Notes under the pieces: generated by a model
The model's database searches: none
Told to the model about the DNA's origin: nothing
Seen by the model: the letters and a program-made list of their open reading frames with translations, nothing else
Program-made: the position numbers and the translations under genes
Assembly (NCBI RefSeq): GCF_000285595.1
Contig: NZ_HE611064.1
Span: 402,215 to 466,214 of the forward strand
Direction of reading: 5' to 3'
Origin: Kurthia senegalensis
Lineage (GTDB): Bacteria; Bacillota; Bacilli; Bacillales_A; Planococcaceae
DNA length: 64,000 nt
Part shown: positions 28,593 through 37,342 of the stretch, piece by piece
Layout of the letters: each line of letters starts with the position of its first letter
Position numbering within the stretch: position 1 is the first letter of the stretch

Positions 28593-28606
28593 CGAACATT
28601 TATTCG
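28593..28606. promoter_or_regulatory. LexA/DinR SOS box of recA
   Basis: CGAAT-AAAT-GTTCG on the minus strand, one base from the Gram-positive consensus CGAAC-N4-GTTCG, just upstream of the -35 box. It predicts LexA-controlled, damage-inducible recA. Confidence 0.82.
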
Positions 28607-28695
28607 TATTTTTTTCGTTGATTTTTTTGAAATTAGCGGTACTGCAAGATGAAAAAGTACGAAATATCCCCTCATACCACTTCATTTTCCTATTA

Positions 28696-29940
28696 TTAAT
28701 TATACCCTTTTTCCGCTAAAAGCTGTAATGTTCGGTACTGTGCATTTTTCACAGCAACAAGACGATTCGCATTCCGACTACCGGCTAATTTCAGTTCAAA
28801 ACTCGTGCAAATACCGTCTATACAAATACCAATCCAAACCGTTCCGACAGGACTTCCATCATGCGGGTCTGGTCCTGCTGCGCCGGTTAGACCGACACCT
28901 ATTTTCGCATCATAATTCAAGGCAACATTTCGCGCCATCGCTTCTGCACATTGCGAACTAACAACCGTATAGTCACGCAACAGCTGACGATCAATTTGAA
29001 GTTGCTTCACTTTCATCTGCTCATTGTAGACGACCGCTCCACCTTGTAACACATCACTAATGCCTGGAATAGAAGCTAGTTCTGACATGAATAATCCCGC
29101 CGTCAAACTTTCCGCAGCCGCAATCGTTAATTTATTATTACGAAGTACTTCCGCAAGCTTCGATGCTAATGAATCATCATCATATCCATATAAATAATTT
29201 CCTACCCGTTCTAACAATTGTGCAATAACGGGTTCCATTAATTGCTGTGCTTGTTGTTCCGTATGAGCAGAAGCCGTCACACGCAGCGTCACTTCTCCGT
29301 CCGCTGCGAGTGGCGCAACCGTTGGATTTTCCATATCTAGAAAAGGTGCAACCCGTTGTTCTAATGCGGCTTCTCCAATACCGTAAAATCGTAATACGCG
29401 TGAGACAATTGTCTGTTCCGTACGTTGCATTTGTAATAAGTACGGCTTGACTTCGAATTGAAACATTGGCTCCATTTCTTTCGGCGGACCTGGTAATAAA
29501 ATATACTGTTTCCCATTCAACTCAATGCCCATGCCTGGTGCCATACCGTGACGATTTTTAAAAATAGTGCTTCCTTCTAAAACGAGTGCTTGTTTTTTAT
29601 TGTTTTCCGTCATCGGTCGATTACGTACAGCAAAAAACGTTTCAATCGATTGCATCGCTTCCTCATCCATAATGAGTGAACGATTTAAATGTTCTGCTAT
29701 TACTTCTTTCGTCAAATCGTCTTTCGTCGGCCCTAATCCACCCGTCAAAATGATACAATCGCTTCGACGTTCCGCTTGGCGAATTGTTTCTTTTAAGCGC
29801 TGTCCATTATCTCCTACAACCGTATGAAACCGTACATTTTCACCAATTTCATTTAGTTGTGCAGACAAGAAACGAGCATTCGTATTATTTATTTGTCCGA
29901 GCAAAAGTTCAGACCCTACCGCAATAATTTCCACATTCAT
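28696..29940 (-). CDS. cinA: CinA, competence/damage-inducible protein
   Basis: A two-domain protein of 414 residues. The N-terminal molybdopterin-binding-like domain (EIIAVGSELLLGQINNTNARFL, LTGGLGPTKDDLT) is an ADP-ribose pyrophosphatase in characterised members. The C-terminal domain (LTIAAAESLTAGLFMSELASI, GLTGAAGPD, PVGTVWIG) is the NMN deamidase module, which acts in pyridine-nucleotide salvage. It lies directly upstream of recA as in most Bacillales, but the SOS box and promoter between them suggest separate control. Confidence 0.94.
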   Translation of the reverse strand: MNVEIIAVGSELLLGQINNTNARFLSAQLNEIGENVRFHTVVGDNGQRLKETIRQAERRSDCIILTGGLGPTKDDLTKEVIAEHLNRSLIMDEEAMQSIETFFAVRNRPMTENNKKQALVLEGSTIFKNRHGMAPGMGIELNGKQYILLPGPPKEMEPMFQFEVKPYLLQMQRTEQTIVSRVLRFYGIGEAALEQRVAPFLDMENPTVAPLAADGEVTLRVTASAHTEQQAQQLMEPVIAQLLERVGNYLYGYDDDSLASKLAEVLRNNKLTIAAAESLTAGLFMSELASIPGISDVLQGGAVVYNEQMKVKQLQIDRQLLRDYTVVSSQCAEAMARNVALNYDAKIGVGLTGAAGPDPHDGSPVGTVWIGICIDGICTSFELKLAGSRNANRLVAVKNAQYRTLQLLAEKGYN

Positions 29941-29993
29941 ATTGATGTCTCCTTATAAAAAGAGCCTAGTCTACTGAACGATTCTTATGAAAA

Positions 29994-30014
29994 AAACGGT
30001 GCTACACACCGTTT
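29994..30014 (-). terminator. Terminator after pgsA
   Basis: AAACGGTG and CACCGTTT enclose CTACA/TGTAG; on the minus strand a T-run follows. An outer pairing near 29961 and 30040-30050 (AGAGCCTAG with a wobble partner) could extend the structure. Confidence 0.75.
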
Positions 30015-30060
30015 AAACCATGCTGAACTGTCCAATAGTCTAGACTCTTACGATTTTCAA

Positions 30061-30639
30061 TTACATTGAATCTAACAATAGACGACGGTTTTTCCAGAAA
30101 TAATCCAAACCTGACAATAATGTAAAGAAGAACGCTACATATAACATAATCATATCAAATGGAATATCCCATAGTTGGAAAATGATATTGTGTAGCAATA
30201 AGAAAGCTAATGCTACCATTTGAGACCATGTTTTTAATTTTCCTAATTTGCTTGCTGCAATAATTACATTTTGTTCTGCACCGATTGAGCGTAATCCTGT
30301 TACCGCAAACTCACGTGCTACGATGACGATGATAACCCACGCAGGAGCTACTCCCCATTCAACTAAAATAATAAACGCAGCCGTTACGAGTAATTTATCT
30401 GCTAATGGGTCCAAAAATTTCCCCATATTCGTAACTAAATTATATTTACGAGCTAAATGACCATCAAAATAATCCGTTAATGATGCAATGATGAACACAA
30501 TTGATCCAATTAAATGTTCAACCGGCATTGTTGCACCTAATAATGTGACATTACCCCAACCAAAGTTCACAACCATTAAGACGACGAAAATTGGAATCAT
30601 AATGACGCGAGCCACAGTGATTTTATTCGGTAAGTTCAT
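30061..30639 (-). CDS. pgsA: CDP-diacylglycerol-glycerol-3-phosphate 3-phosphatidyltransferase
   Basis: Makes phosphatidylglycerol phosphate, the committed step to the main anionic lipids. The CDP-alcohol phosphotransferase signature DYFDGHLARKYNLVTNMGKF then LDPLADKL (DG-x2-AR-x8-G-x3-D-x3-D) is intact, and at least four membrane helices are seen. 192 residues, with ATG at 30639 after AAAGGGTG. In the usual rodZ-pgsA-cinA order. Confidence 0.94.
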   Translation of the reverse strand: MNLPNKITVARVIMIPIFVVLMVVNFGWGNVTLLGATMPVEHLIGSIVFIIASLTDYFDGHLARKYNLVTNMGKFLDPLADKLLVTAAFIILVEWGVAPAWVIIVIVAREFAVTGLRSIGAEQNVIIAASKLGKLKTWSQMVALAFLLLHNIIFQLWDIPFDMIMLYVAFFFTLLSGLDYFWKNRRLLLDSM

Positions 30640-30663
30640 ATTTTTCACCCTTTTCCAAAGAAA

Positions 30664-30686
30664 ATAGCCATCCCTAGATGACTATC
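30664..30686 (-). terminator. Weak terminator-like hairpin between rodZ and pgsA
   Basis: ATAGTCATC pairs with GATGGCTAT (one G-T) on the minus strand, followed by TTTTC. It may lower read-through into pgsA. Confidence 0.4.
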
Positions 30687-30693
30687 CACTTCG

Positions 30694-31656
30694 TTATTTT
30701 GTTTTAATGACAATGTTTTGTGTAACACGTTGTGAAGCTGGAACTGCTAGTTTCACTTCTTTACCGTTTACATACACTTTACCATAAGATGCTGCACCTA
30801 AGCGAATACGAATATAGGATTGATCTTTTGCATCGTATTCTAGTTTGTCACCTTTAGCATACATTTTACCAGTTGATAAATTACCACCATTTTGGTCTGT
30901 AATGCCAACCCAGTTGTCGCCTGTCATATCAACGCGCACTTTAAAGTTCTTCGTATCTGTTAACGTATACGTTGTTGTTGCACCATCACCAGCATCTTGA
31001 CCTTCAGAAAGTGTTCCAGCCGCTTTTGCTTTTTTCGCTTTTTCAGCTGCTGCTTTTTCTTTAGCTGCTTTGTCTGCTGCCGCTTTTTCGTCTGCTGCTT
31101 TTTGTGCTTTTTCTTGTTCGTCTACGGCTTTATTCGTCGTAGTTGTCGTTTGATCTTGCGTTTGTTCTTGTTTAACTTTCGGTGTTGTATCCTCATTTGA
31201 TGCAGAATGTACAAACAAGAACCATACGATTGCAATCACTGCTACTACAATGACTGCTACAGCGATCTTAGGCATCAAATCAGACATTTTTCGAGATGAA
31301 GTCGATGTCGTTTTAATTGTTGATGAAGGTTGATTCGCATTCGTACGACGATTCGTACCACCTTTTGGTTGTTGAATTGCTGTTGAAGCACTTGTTGCTT
31401 CTTTCGCTCTGTTTTCTGGGATTTCATTTTTGTACGTTTCTAAAATCTCAGTTGCGTCTAATCCTACTGCCTCAGCGTATTGTTTAATAAATGCGCGTAC
31501 GTAGAAAGCTCCTGGCATAACGCTAAAGTTGCCTTCTTCGATGGCAGATAAATAGCGTTTTTGGATTTTTGTAATTTCTTGTAAATCTTCTAAACTATAC
31601 CCTTTGGCCATTCTCGCTTCTTTTAAGCGATTTCCTAGTTCTGCCAAGTTAAACAC
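30694..31656 (-). CDS. rodZ: RodZ-like cell-shape protein (YmfM)
   Basis: Residues 1-75 form a Cro/CI-type helix-turn-helix (LGNRLKEARMAKGYSLEDLQEITKI, YLSAIEEGNF), which in RodZ binds MreB. A single membrane helix follows at about 130-150 (IAVAVIVVAVIAIVWFLFV). An extracellular Ala/Lys-rich stretch (about 185-215) and a C-terminal DUF4115 domain (WVGITDQNGGNL, YVNGKEVKL) complete it. Length 320. It links the cytoskeleton to the wall machinery and lies upstream of pgsA as in B. subtilis. Confidence 0.92.
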   Translation of the reverse strand: MFNLAELGNRLKEARMAKGYSLEDLQEITKIQKRYLSAIEEGNFSVMPGAFYVRAFIKQYAEAVGLDATEILETYKNEIPENRAKEATSASTAIQQPKGGTNRRTNANQPSSTIKTTSTSSRKMSDLMPKIAVAVIVVAVIAIVWFLFVHSASNEDTTPKVKQEQTQDQTTTTTNKAVDEQEKAQKAADEKAAADKAAKEKAAAEKAKKAKAAGTLSEGQDAGDGATTTYTLTDTKNFKVRVDMTGDNWVGITDQNGGNLSTGKMYAKGDKLEYDAKDQSYIRIRLGAASYGKVYVNGKEVKLAVPASQRVTQNIVIKTK

Positions 31657-31663
31657 CTACCTG

Positions 31664-32473
31664 TTAAAAATTAAAATCTCCAAAACCACCGAAACCACCT
31701 GATCCTTCAAAAAAGTCATTTTGTCTTTTTTGTTTTTCAAGAATCTCATATGTAATTTCTTCCTCTGGATGATGTCTCAATTCTATTATATAATCGAAAT
31801 CCTCGAGTGTGTACTCCGAATGTTGAACAAAAATATCAGGATGTTCTACAACTTTGATAGCTGGTAATTGCATCGTTTCACGGATTAATTGCAAATGCTT
31901 TTCATCTTGTGTTCTACGCGTTACCGCCCCATCAATAATAAAAATATTATCGTCGCTATATTCATCACCGTGTAATTTTTGACGAATCGTTTGTTTAATC
32001 ATTGTGGATGATAAAAATAACCATTTTTTATTCGCACAAACGCTGGATGCCACAATGGACTCAGTCTTCCCTACTCGGGGCATGCCACGAATACCAATGA
32101 GCTTATGACCTTCCTTTTTAAACAGTTCAGCCATAAAATCAACGAGTATCCCTAACTCATCGCGAACGAAACGAAATATTTTCGTTTCATCTCCTTCACG
32201 TTGAATATAGCGCCCGTGTCGAATCGCTAAACGATCACGCGTTGTCGGCTTTCTAAACTTCGTAACACGAATCATTTCCATCGTAGACACGATGTTTCTG
32301 AACCGTTCAATTTGTTCAGGCTTATCTGCTCGAATCAGCATGCCACGTCGCACTAAATCAACGCCATTAATCGTCACGATATTGACGCGTAACATCCCTA
32401 ATAAAGAAGCGATATCGCCTAGTAATCCTGGGCGATTCACCTGTATTTCATATTCAAAATACCATTCGTTCAT
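31664..32473 (-). CDS. ymfK: DUF3388 protein (YmfK-like)
   Basis: A 269-residue protein with an ACT-like N-terminal domain (WYFEYEIQVNRPGLLGDIASLLGMLRVNIVTI, then GVDLVRRG), typical of ligand-binding regulatory domains. GIRGMPRVGKTESIVAS in the middle is a P-loop-like motif. The tail is glycine/phenylalanine-rich. The function is unknown; B. subtilis YmfK in the same place is the basis for the name. ATG at 32473 has AAGGGAG 9 bases upstream. Confidence 0.86.
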   Translation of the reverse strand: MNEWYFEYEIQVNRPGLLGDIASLLGMLRVNIVTINGVDLVRRGMLIRADKPEQIERFRNIVSTMEMIRVTKFRKPTTRDRLAIRHGRYIQREGDETKIFRFVRDELGILVDFMAELFKKEGHKLIGIRGMPRVGKTESIVASSVCANKKWLFLSSTMIKQTIRQKLHGDEYSDDNIFIIDGAVTRRTQDEKHLQLIRETMQLPAIKVVEHPDIFVQHSEYTLEDFDYIIELRHHPEEEITYEILEKQKRQNDFFEGSGGFGGFGDFNF

Positions 32474-32552
32474 ACAAGGTACTCCCTTCATATAACGATT
32501 AAAACATTTCTATGTTTCATAATAGCGGATTTTGTATCAGAATAAAAGAAAA

Positions 32553-32588
32553 AAAGGAAATCTACGCCAAATAGCGTAAATTTCCTTT
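32553..32588 (-). terminator. Terminator of ymfI
   Basis: AAAGGAAAT-x-TACGC and its complement (one mismatch) enclose a short loop, with a T-run on the minus strand, between ymfI and ymfK. Confidence 0.75.
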
Positions 32589-32621
32589 ATAAAAATTGAC
32601 CATTAAGTCATGAATTTCCGT

Positions 32622-33344
32622 TTAAATATACCAACCGCCATTAACTCGCAATATTTGCCCTGTCATATAATCTGCAGAACCTGACACGAGGAATGATACT
32701 GCGTTCGCTACTTCTTCCGGTTGTCCTGGACGATTCATCGGAATTTCAGCGACTACTTCCGCCATTTCTTCCTCTGATAAATGACCGTTCATTCTCGTCT
32801 GAATCATGCCCGGCGAAACAGCATTTACCGTCATACCATTGTAAGCAACTTCTTGTGCATACGCTTTGACGAAACTGTGTACAGCGCCTTTAACGGTTGA
32901 ATACAGCACTTCGCCTGCTCCCCCTGCTTCTCCCCAAATCGAACCAATCATCACGATATAACTTTTTTCATGACGACGCATTTTGGAAGCGAGTTTTTGA
33001 ATAACTTCAATCGGTGTTTGCACATGAACTTGCCAAAGTTTCAACATTTCTTGTGACGTCGTGTCATCTACTAATTGATAAAGTGCATGTCCACTTGCGA
33101 CGACAATCGCTTCGATATCAAATACATTTTGTGCAATATGTTGTGCCGCTTCTACTGACGTTAAATCGCATTGAATCGGCATAAACTCTTGATTCGGATA
33201 GCGTTCTGTTAGTTCGTTCAACAACAGTGCAACAGACGTATGATGATATTGTAAATATAAGCTGTAGCCGTCTTCTGCTAATCGCTTTGCTGTTGCGGAA
33301 CCAATTGCTCCAGAAGCACCTAAAACTAAGCAAAAACGTTTCAT
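32622..33344 (-). CDS. ymfI: Short-chain dehydrogenase/reductase (YmfI-like)
   Basis: A 240-residue SDR, related to 3-oxoacyl-ACP reductases. The cofactor motif is VLGASGAIGSATAKRL, the catalytic Ser lies in MIGSIWG, and a Tyr-x-x-x-Lys pair is seen in YSTVKGAVHSF. VNAVSPGMIQTRM follows. The NAD(P) preference and substrate cannot be told. Start ATG at 33344 with AGAGGCG upstream, 1-2 bases after the ymfH stop, so translation is coupled. Confidence 0.88.
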   Translation of the reverse strand: MKRFCLVLGASGAIGSATAKRLAEDGYSLYLQYHHTSVALLLNELTERYPNQEFMPIQCDLTSVEAAQHIAQNVFDIEAIVVASGHALYQLVDDTTSQEMLKLWQVHVQTPIEVIQKLASKMRRHEKSYIVMIGSIWGEAGGAGEVLYSTVKGAVHSFVKAYAQEVAYNGMTVNAVSPGMIQTRMNGHLSEEEMAEVVAEIPMNRPGQPEEVANAVSFLVSGSADYMTGQILRVNGGWYI

Positions 33345-33345
33345 A

Positions 33346-34650
33346 TTAAGCTTTCGCCTCTTTTTGAAGCGGTTCAATCGTAAATGTAGATTGTTGGCTT
33401 TCTCCTGTAATAGACGTCATTGCTCGTTCAACGTCCGCAATCGTTAATTGTTCGATTACTGGCACAATGTCAAATAAATTCATGTCGTTAAATTTATAAC
33501 GTGTAAATTGATTTGCAATGAATTCAAGTGAATTTAAAGCACGCAATGTAAAGCCGATTTTACGACGTTTCACACGATCTAAATCTTCTTGCGTAAATGG
33601 TAATTCTTTCGCTGCATCGTTCATGACACGTTTCACACCTTCTTGTAATTCTACAGGGTGTGCCGTATCCGAACCGACCATTGCAAAACCGAATCCTTCT
33701 TCTAATGAGAAGTCGTATGAGTAAGATTCATCAATCCAACCTTTTTGGTAAACTTCTTCGTAGAAGTCCGAAGAACGACCGTACATTAAATCGAGCGCTA
33801 ATTCGATGGCTAGTTCATGTTTCATCATTGCTATACCTTGTAAGCTCACTTCTCGTGCTTTAAACGATACGTATGCTTTCGGTTTTTGTACGTCCATATG
33901 AAGCACGCGGTTTGATACAGCAGCTTCTTTCGGCTCGTCGACAACGATTCGTTCAATTGGTTGAGGCTCTGCAAATGTTTTATTCGCTTGGTTCGTGCGA
34001 ATAGTTTCCATCATTTGTTCAGGATCTACATTCCCGATTGCGAATAATAACATATTCGATGGGTGGTAGAACGTGTTGTAACACGTATATAAATGTTCGG
34101 CTGTAATGCCATCAATTGACTCTACCGTTCCAGCGATGTCAATTTTCACAGGATGTTGTTCATATAGATTTTCGATTGAACCGAAATATACGCGCCAATC
34201 TGGTTGGTCATCGTACATTTGAATTTCTTGTCCGATAATCCCTTTTTCTTTGTTCACTGTTTGTTCTGTGAAATAAGGTTGTTGTACGAAATCTAACAAT
34301 GTATTCGTACTTTGCTCAATATGGTTCGTCGCAGAGAATAAATACGCTGTACGTGTAAAGGATGTGAATGCATTCGCTGACGCACCGTACTCACTAAATT
34401 TTTGGAATACGTCACCATCTTCTTTTTCAAACATTTTATGTTCTAAGAAATGGGCAATACCATCTGGTACCGTAATAGCTTCTTCTTCGCCTAGCGGTAC
34501 GAATGAACGATCGATTGAACCGTATTTCGTCGTAAACGTTACGAATGTTTTTGAGAAGCCTTGTTTCGGTAAAATATACACGTCTAAACCGTTCGGTAAC
34601 GTTTCATGATAAAGTGTTTCTTCTAGTTGATCAAAATGAATCTTTTCCAT
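33346..34650 (-). CDS. ymfH: M16-family zinc peptidase (YmfH-like)
   Basis: An M16 peptidase of 434 residues with an intact inverted zinc motif, HFLEH (in DGIAHFLEHKMFE, about residue 70), and the second Glu region further on (VNKEKGIIGQEIQMY). Partner of the adjacent YmfF, which lacks the zinc motif, matching the catalytic/non-catalytic pairs seen in this family. The natural substrate is unknown; in other Gram-positives, similar pairs process small peptides. Its start overlaps the ymfF stop (TAATG). Confidence 0.9.
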   Translation of the reverse strand: MEKIHFDQLEETLYHETLPNGLDVYILPKQGFSKTFVTFTTKYGSIDRSFVPLGEEEAITVPDGIAHFLEHKMFEKEDGDVFQKFSEYGASANAFTSFTRTAYLFSATNHIEQSTNTLLDFVQQPYFTEQTVNKEKGIIGQEIQMYDDQPDWRVYFGSIENLYEQHPVKIDIAGTVESIDGITAEHLYTCYNTFYHPSNMLLFAIGNVDPEQMMETIRTNQANKTFAEPQPIERIVVDEPKEAAVSNRVLHMDVQKPKAYVSFKAREVSLQGIAMMKHELAIELALDLMYGRSSDFYEEVYQKGWIDESYSYDFSLEEGFGFAMVGSDTAHPVELQEGVKRVMNDAAKELPFTQEDLDRVKRRKIGFTLRALNSLEFIANQFTRYKFNDMNLFDIVPVIEQLTIADVERAMTSITGESQQSTFTIEPLQKEAKA

Positions 34651-35915
34651 TATTCAGCTTCCTCCCCACATAAGAAATAAACGGCTTCTTTGTTTAATTG
34701 TTTCGCCATACGTACGACATCTTCTTTCGATACAGCATCCCATTTAGCACTCATATTCTCAACTGTAAATGGTTCTTTTAAGTCACGGTATTGATTAAAC
34801 AATTCGATTTGTCCGCGCGCAGAATCTAACGCTTCTTTTAATTGATTTTTTAACATCGCTTTCGTTTGCGTAATTTCTAAATCTGAAATATCGCCTTCAC
34901 GAATAGCTTCTAGCTGTTCATCAATTAAACGTATCGCTTTTTCTTCATTTTCTTGTTCGATTCCTGACATCACATACATAACACCGTATTGTGCTGAATA
35001 AGAACTTGAGCAATAATAAGCCAAGCTTTCTTTTTCACGTACGTTCATAAACAGTTTGGCATGTGGATAACCACCGAAAATACCATTGAAAATTTGCATT
35101 TTAGGGAAATCTTCATGTTCAAATGTAACAGGTGTTGAATAACCGATATGCAACTTCCCTTGACGTGTATCGAATGTTTCTTTCGTATACGCAGCCGTTG
35201 CTTTTGAAGTAGGAATTGGTGCTTTCTCAAAGCGTTTGCGTCCTTTGAACGGGAATGCTTCTTTTAGTGCTGCAACCATCTCTTCTTCATCAATATCACC
35301 GATGACGAAAATATCAACGAGATCTTCCGCTAACATTTTTTCATATGTTTGTTTTAGACTTTGTGGTGTAATTGCTTGAACCGCTTCTACCGTACCGTTT
35401 ACTGAAGTTGAAATCGGATGATTTGGGCGGAAAATTTCTTGTAATCGTTTTTGTGCATAACGTGATTTTTCGTCAAAAACAGATTGAATACGCTCAATGA
35501 CCATTTCTTTTTCACGCTCAACAATTGACGGCTGGAAATAACCATCTTCTGTTAAATTCGGTTCGAACAATACTTTATTCATTAAAGTGAGTACTTGTTT
35601 TAAGACGTTACCTTGTTTTAAATAATGATCATTAACTGTTTCGACATTTAATAATACGACTTGGTCATTTCCTGTTTTCGTCGTATCTAAATAAAGAACC
35701 GTTCCGTACAAATCATCTAAGTGCATTCGTAATGCAGCTGCTGTTGGAAACGCTTGATTACTATGTTGTAAAACGTTCGTTAATACCGTGCGGTTTGCCG
35801 CTTCTACTGTATTCAACGGACGTTTTAATTTAATTGAAAAATTAACTGTTTTAAACTGTTCTGTTTTGCGCGTGAAGATTGAAACGCCTTCCGCGACTTC
35901 CGTTCTATTAAACAT
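34650..35915 (-). CDS. ymfF: M16-like protein without zinc motif (YmfF-like)
   Basis: A 421-residue M16-fold protein. The region that should hold HxxEH reads LTNVLQHSNQAF, so it is probably not catalytic and likely supports YmfH. ERIQSVFDEKSRYAQKRL and IGYSTPVTFEHEDFPKMQ, then YYCSSSYSAQYGVMYVMSGIE, are typical of the fold. It begins a new operon (ymfF-ymfH-ymfI) after the long intergenic region. GGAGGGGTTTC precedes the ATG. Confidence 0.88.
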   Translation of the reverse strand: MFNRTEVAEGVSIFTRKTEQFKTVNFSIKLKRPLNTVEAANRTVLTNVLQHSNQAFPTAAALRMHLDDLYGTVLYLDTTKTGNDQVVLLNVETVNDHYLKQGNVLKQVLTLMNKVLFEPNLTEDGYFQPSIVEREKEMVIERIQSVFDEKSRYAQKRLQEIFRPNHPISTSVNGTVEAVQAITPQSLKQTYEKMLAEDLVDIFVIGDIDEEEMVAALKEAFPFKGRKRFEKAPIPTSKATAAYTKETFDTRQGKLHIGYSTPVTFEHEDFPKMQIFNGIFGGYPHAKLFMNVREKESLAYYCSSSYSAQYGVMYVMSGIEQENEEKAIRLIDEQLEAIREGDISDLEITQTKAMLKNQLKEALDSARGQIELFNQYRDLKEPFTVENMSAKWDAVSKEDVVRMAKQLNKEAVYFLCGEEAE

Positions 35916-36290
35916 GAAACCCCTCCTATAATCCTGGGTAAAACACCATTACTTTCTACTATATATGAATTTTCTTATTTTTTGCAACTAATGGTGACTG
36001 AAATTGCGTAATTACGCGGATCTCATACTAATTATCCGTGTAATTCATCCATTTCACAAAAAAGAGAATAGGAACAACTGTTATTGTTCTTTTCGACCGA
36101 TGCTTTCGGAATCCACTTCGAACAGCTCTTCTATACTTCTATTAAAAATGCCTTATAGAAAAAAGACAATTGTTGTTGGAAATTACGTATATTACTACTA
36201 AATCTTAAACAAAATGAGCTTCGTACTCATCGCAACAAACTTAAGAAAATACGCAAATGAAGTATCGTAATTCCTAATTTACACATAAAA
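35916..36290. other. Intergenic region, no gene recognised
   Basis: Holds the ribosome site of ymfF and presumably its promoter. Open frames are short and have no ribosome site. GCGTAATTACGC near 36005 and GGAACAAC/GTTATTGTTC near 36070 are small inverted repeats, without T-runs. No known RNA motif was recognised. Confidence 0.45.
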
Positions 36291-36294
36291 ATAA

Positions 36295-36333
36295 AGAAGA
36301 GGATGTCAAATTCAACATCCTCTTCTCTATTAA
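36295..36333 (-). terminator. Terminator of the nup ABC operon
   Basis: AGAAGAGGATGT and ACATCCTCTTCT form a perfect 12-bp stem around CAAATTCA, followed on the minus strand by T-rich sequence. It lies about 50 bp after the nupQ stop. Confidence 0.85.
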
Positions 36334-36381
36334 AGACTGGAATTTTTACTTATGTCCCAGCCTCTTTTTATTTATCATTTA

Positions 36382-37341
36382 TTAGCGTTTTCCTTTAATG
36401 TACGGTTTACCTGAAGCCTTCGGAGCACTTGCTTTTCCGATAAAACCAGCTAAAGCTAAAATCGTTAATACGTAAGGTAAAATTAATAAGATGACTTCTG
36501 GTACGTCTTGCACGTACGGAATAGATGCACCCGCAATACTTAATGATTGTGCTAAACCGAAGAACAGTGCTGCACCAAGCGCGCCAAGTGGATGCCATTT
36601 ACCGAAAATCATTGCGGCAATTGCCATGAACCCTTGACCAGAAATGGTCGTTGCAGAAAAGTTTCCTGCAATCGCTTGTGCGTAGATCGCACCCCCGATA
36701 CCACCAAGGGCACCTGAGATCATCACGGCCATATAACGCATTTTCGTGACGTTTACACCCATCGTATCTGCGGCAATTGGGTGTTCCCCAACAGCACGTA
36801 AACGTAAACCGAATGGTGTTTTATAAATAACGAACCATGCAACGAATGCAACGACAATTGCGACAACAGACGTCACATACATATCATGGAAAAACAACTT
36901 CCCGATTACTGGAATATCGCCTAGTACCGGAACGTCGTAACGATTGAAACGTTCTGAAATTGAATCTGTTTGACCTTTATCGTAAATCATTTTCACAGAG
37001 AATACAGCTAAAGCAAGTCCTAACATATTCAATGCCACACCGGTTACGGTTTGGTCTGCACGGAATGAAATCGCTGCAACAGCTAATAATAGTGAGAAGA
37101 TGGCACCGACAACCATTGCGACAACTAAGCCGACCCATGGTGTCCAACCTTTCATACTATCTGCGAACGTTAAGTTGAAAATAATACTGATGAAGGCACC
37201 AATAATCATAATACCTTCAAGACCGATATTTACTACACCAGCGCGTTCAGTGAACACGCCACCGATTGCCGTCATAATTAATGGAGCTGCGTAGAAAATG
37301 GCAGAAGGAATAATGAAATATAACACATCCATAAAGCTCAT
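36382..37341 (-). CDS. nupQ: Nucleoside ABC transporter permease (NupQ-like)
   Basis: A 319-residue permease of the BPD_transp_2 family with 8-9 hydrophobic helices. RAGVVNIGLEGIMIIGAF after the first helix is the family signature, and GVNVTKMRYMAVMISGALGGIGG holds the coupling region contacting the ATPase. It forms a heterodimer with the upstream permease. The family includes YufQ/NupQ for guanosine; I infer nucleoside import from that. Confidence 0.88.
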   Translation of the reverse strand: MSFMDVLYFIIPSAIFYAAPLIMTAIGGVFTERAGVVNIGLEGIMIIGAFISIIFNLTFADSMKGWTPWVGLVVAMVVGAIFSLLLAVAAISFRADQTVTGVALNMLGLALAVFSVKMIYDKGQTDSISERFNRYDVPVLGDIPVIGKLFFHDMYVTSVVAIVVAFVAWFVIYKTPFGLRLRAVGEHPIAADTMGVNVTKMRYMAVMISGALGGIGGAIYAQAIAGNFSATTISGQGFMAIAAMIFGKWHPLGALGAALFFGLAQSLSIAGASIPYVQDVPEVILLILPYVLTILALAGFIGKASAPKASGKPYIKGKR

Positions 37342-37342
37342 G

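Noticed and set aside
30997-31200. Cys/Phe-rich open frame opposite rodZ
   Set aside because: It is the antisense of the Ala/Lys repeat in RodZ (GCT/AAA codons read backwards), not a metal-binding peptide.
36004-36201. Possible 65-residue plus-strand gene
   Set aside because: No ribosome site, unlike any family, biased composition from AT-rich intergenic DNA.
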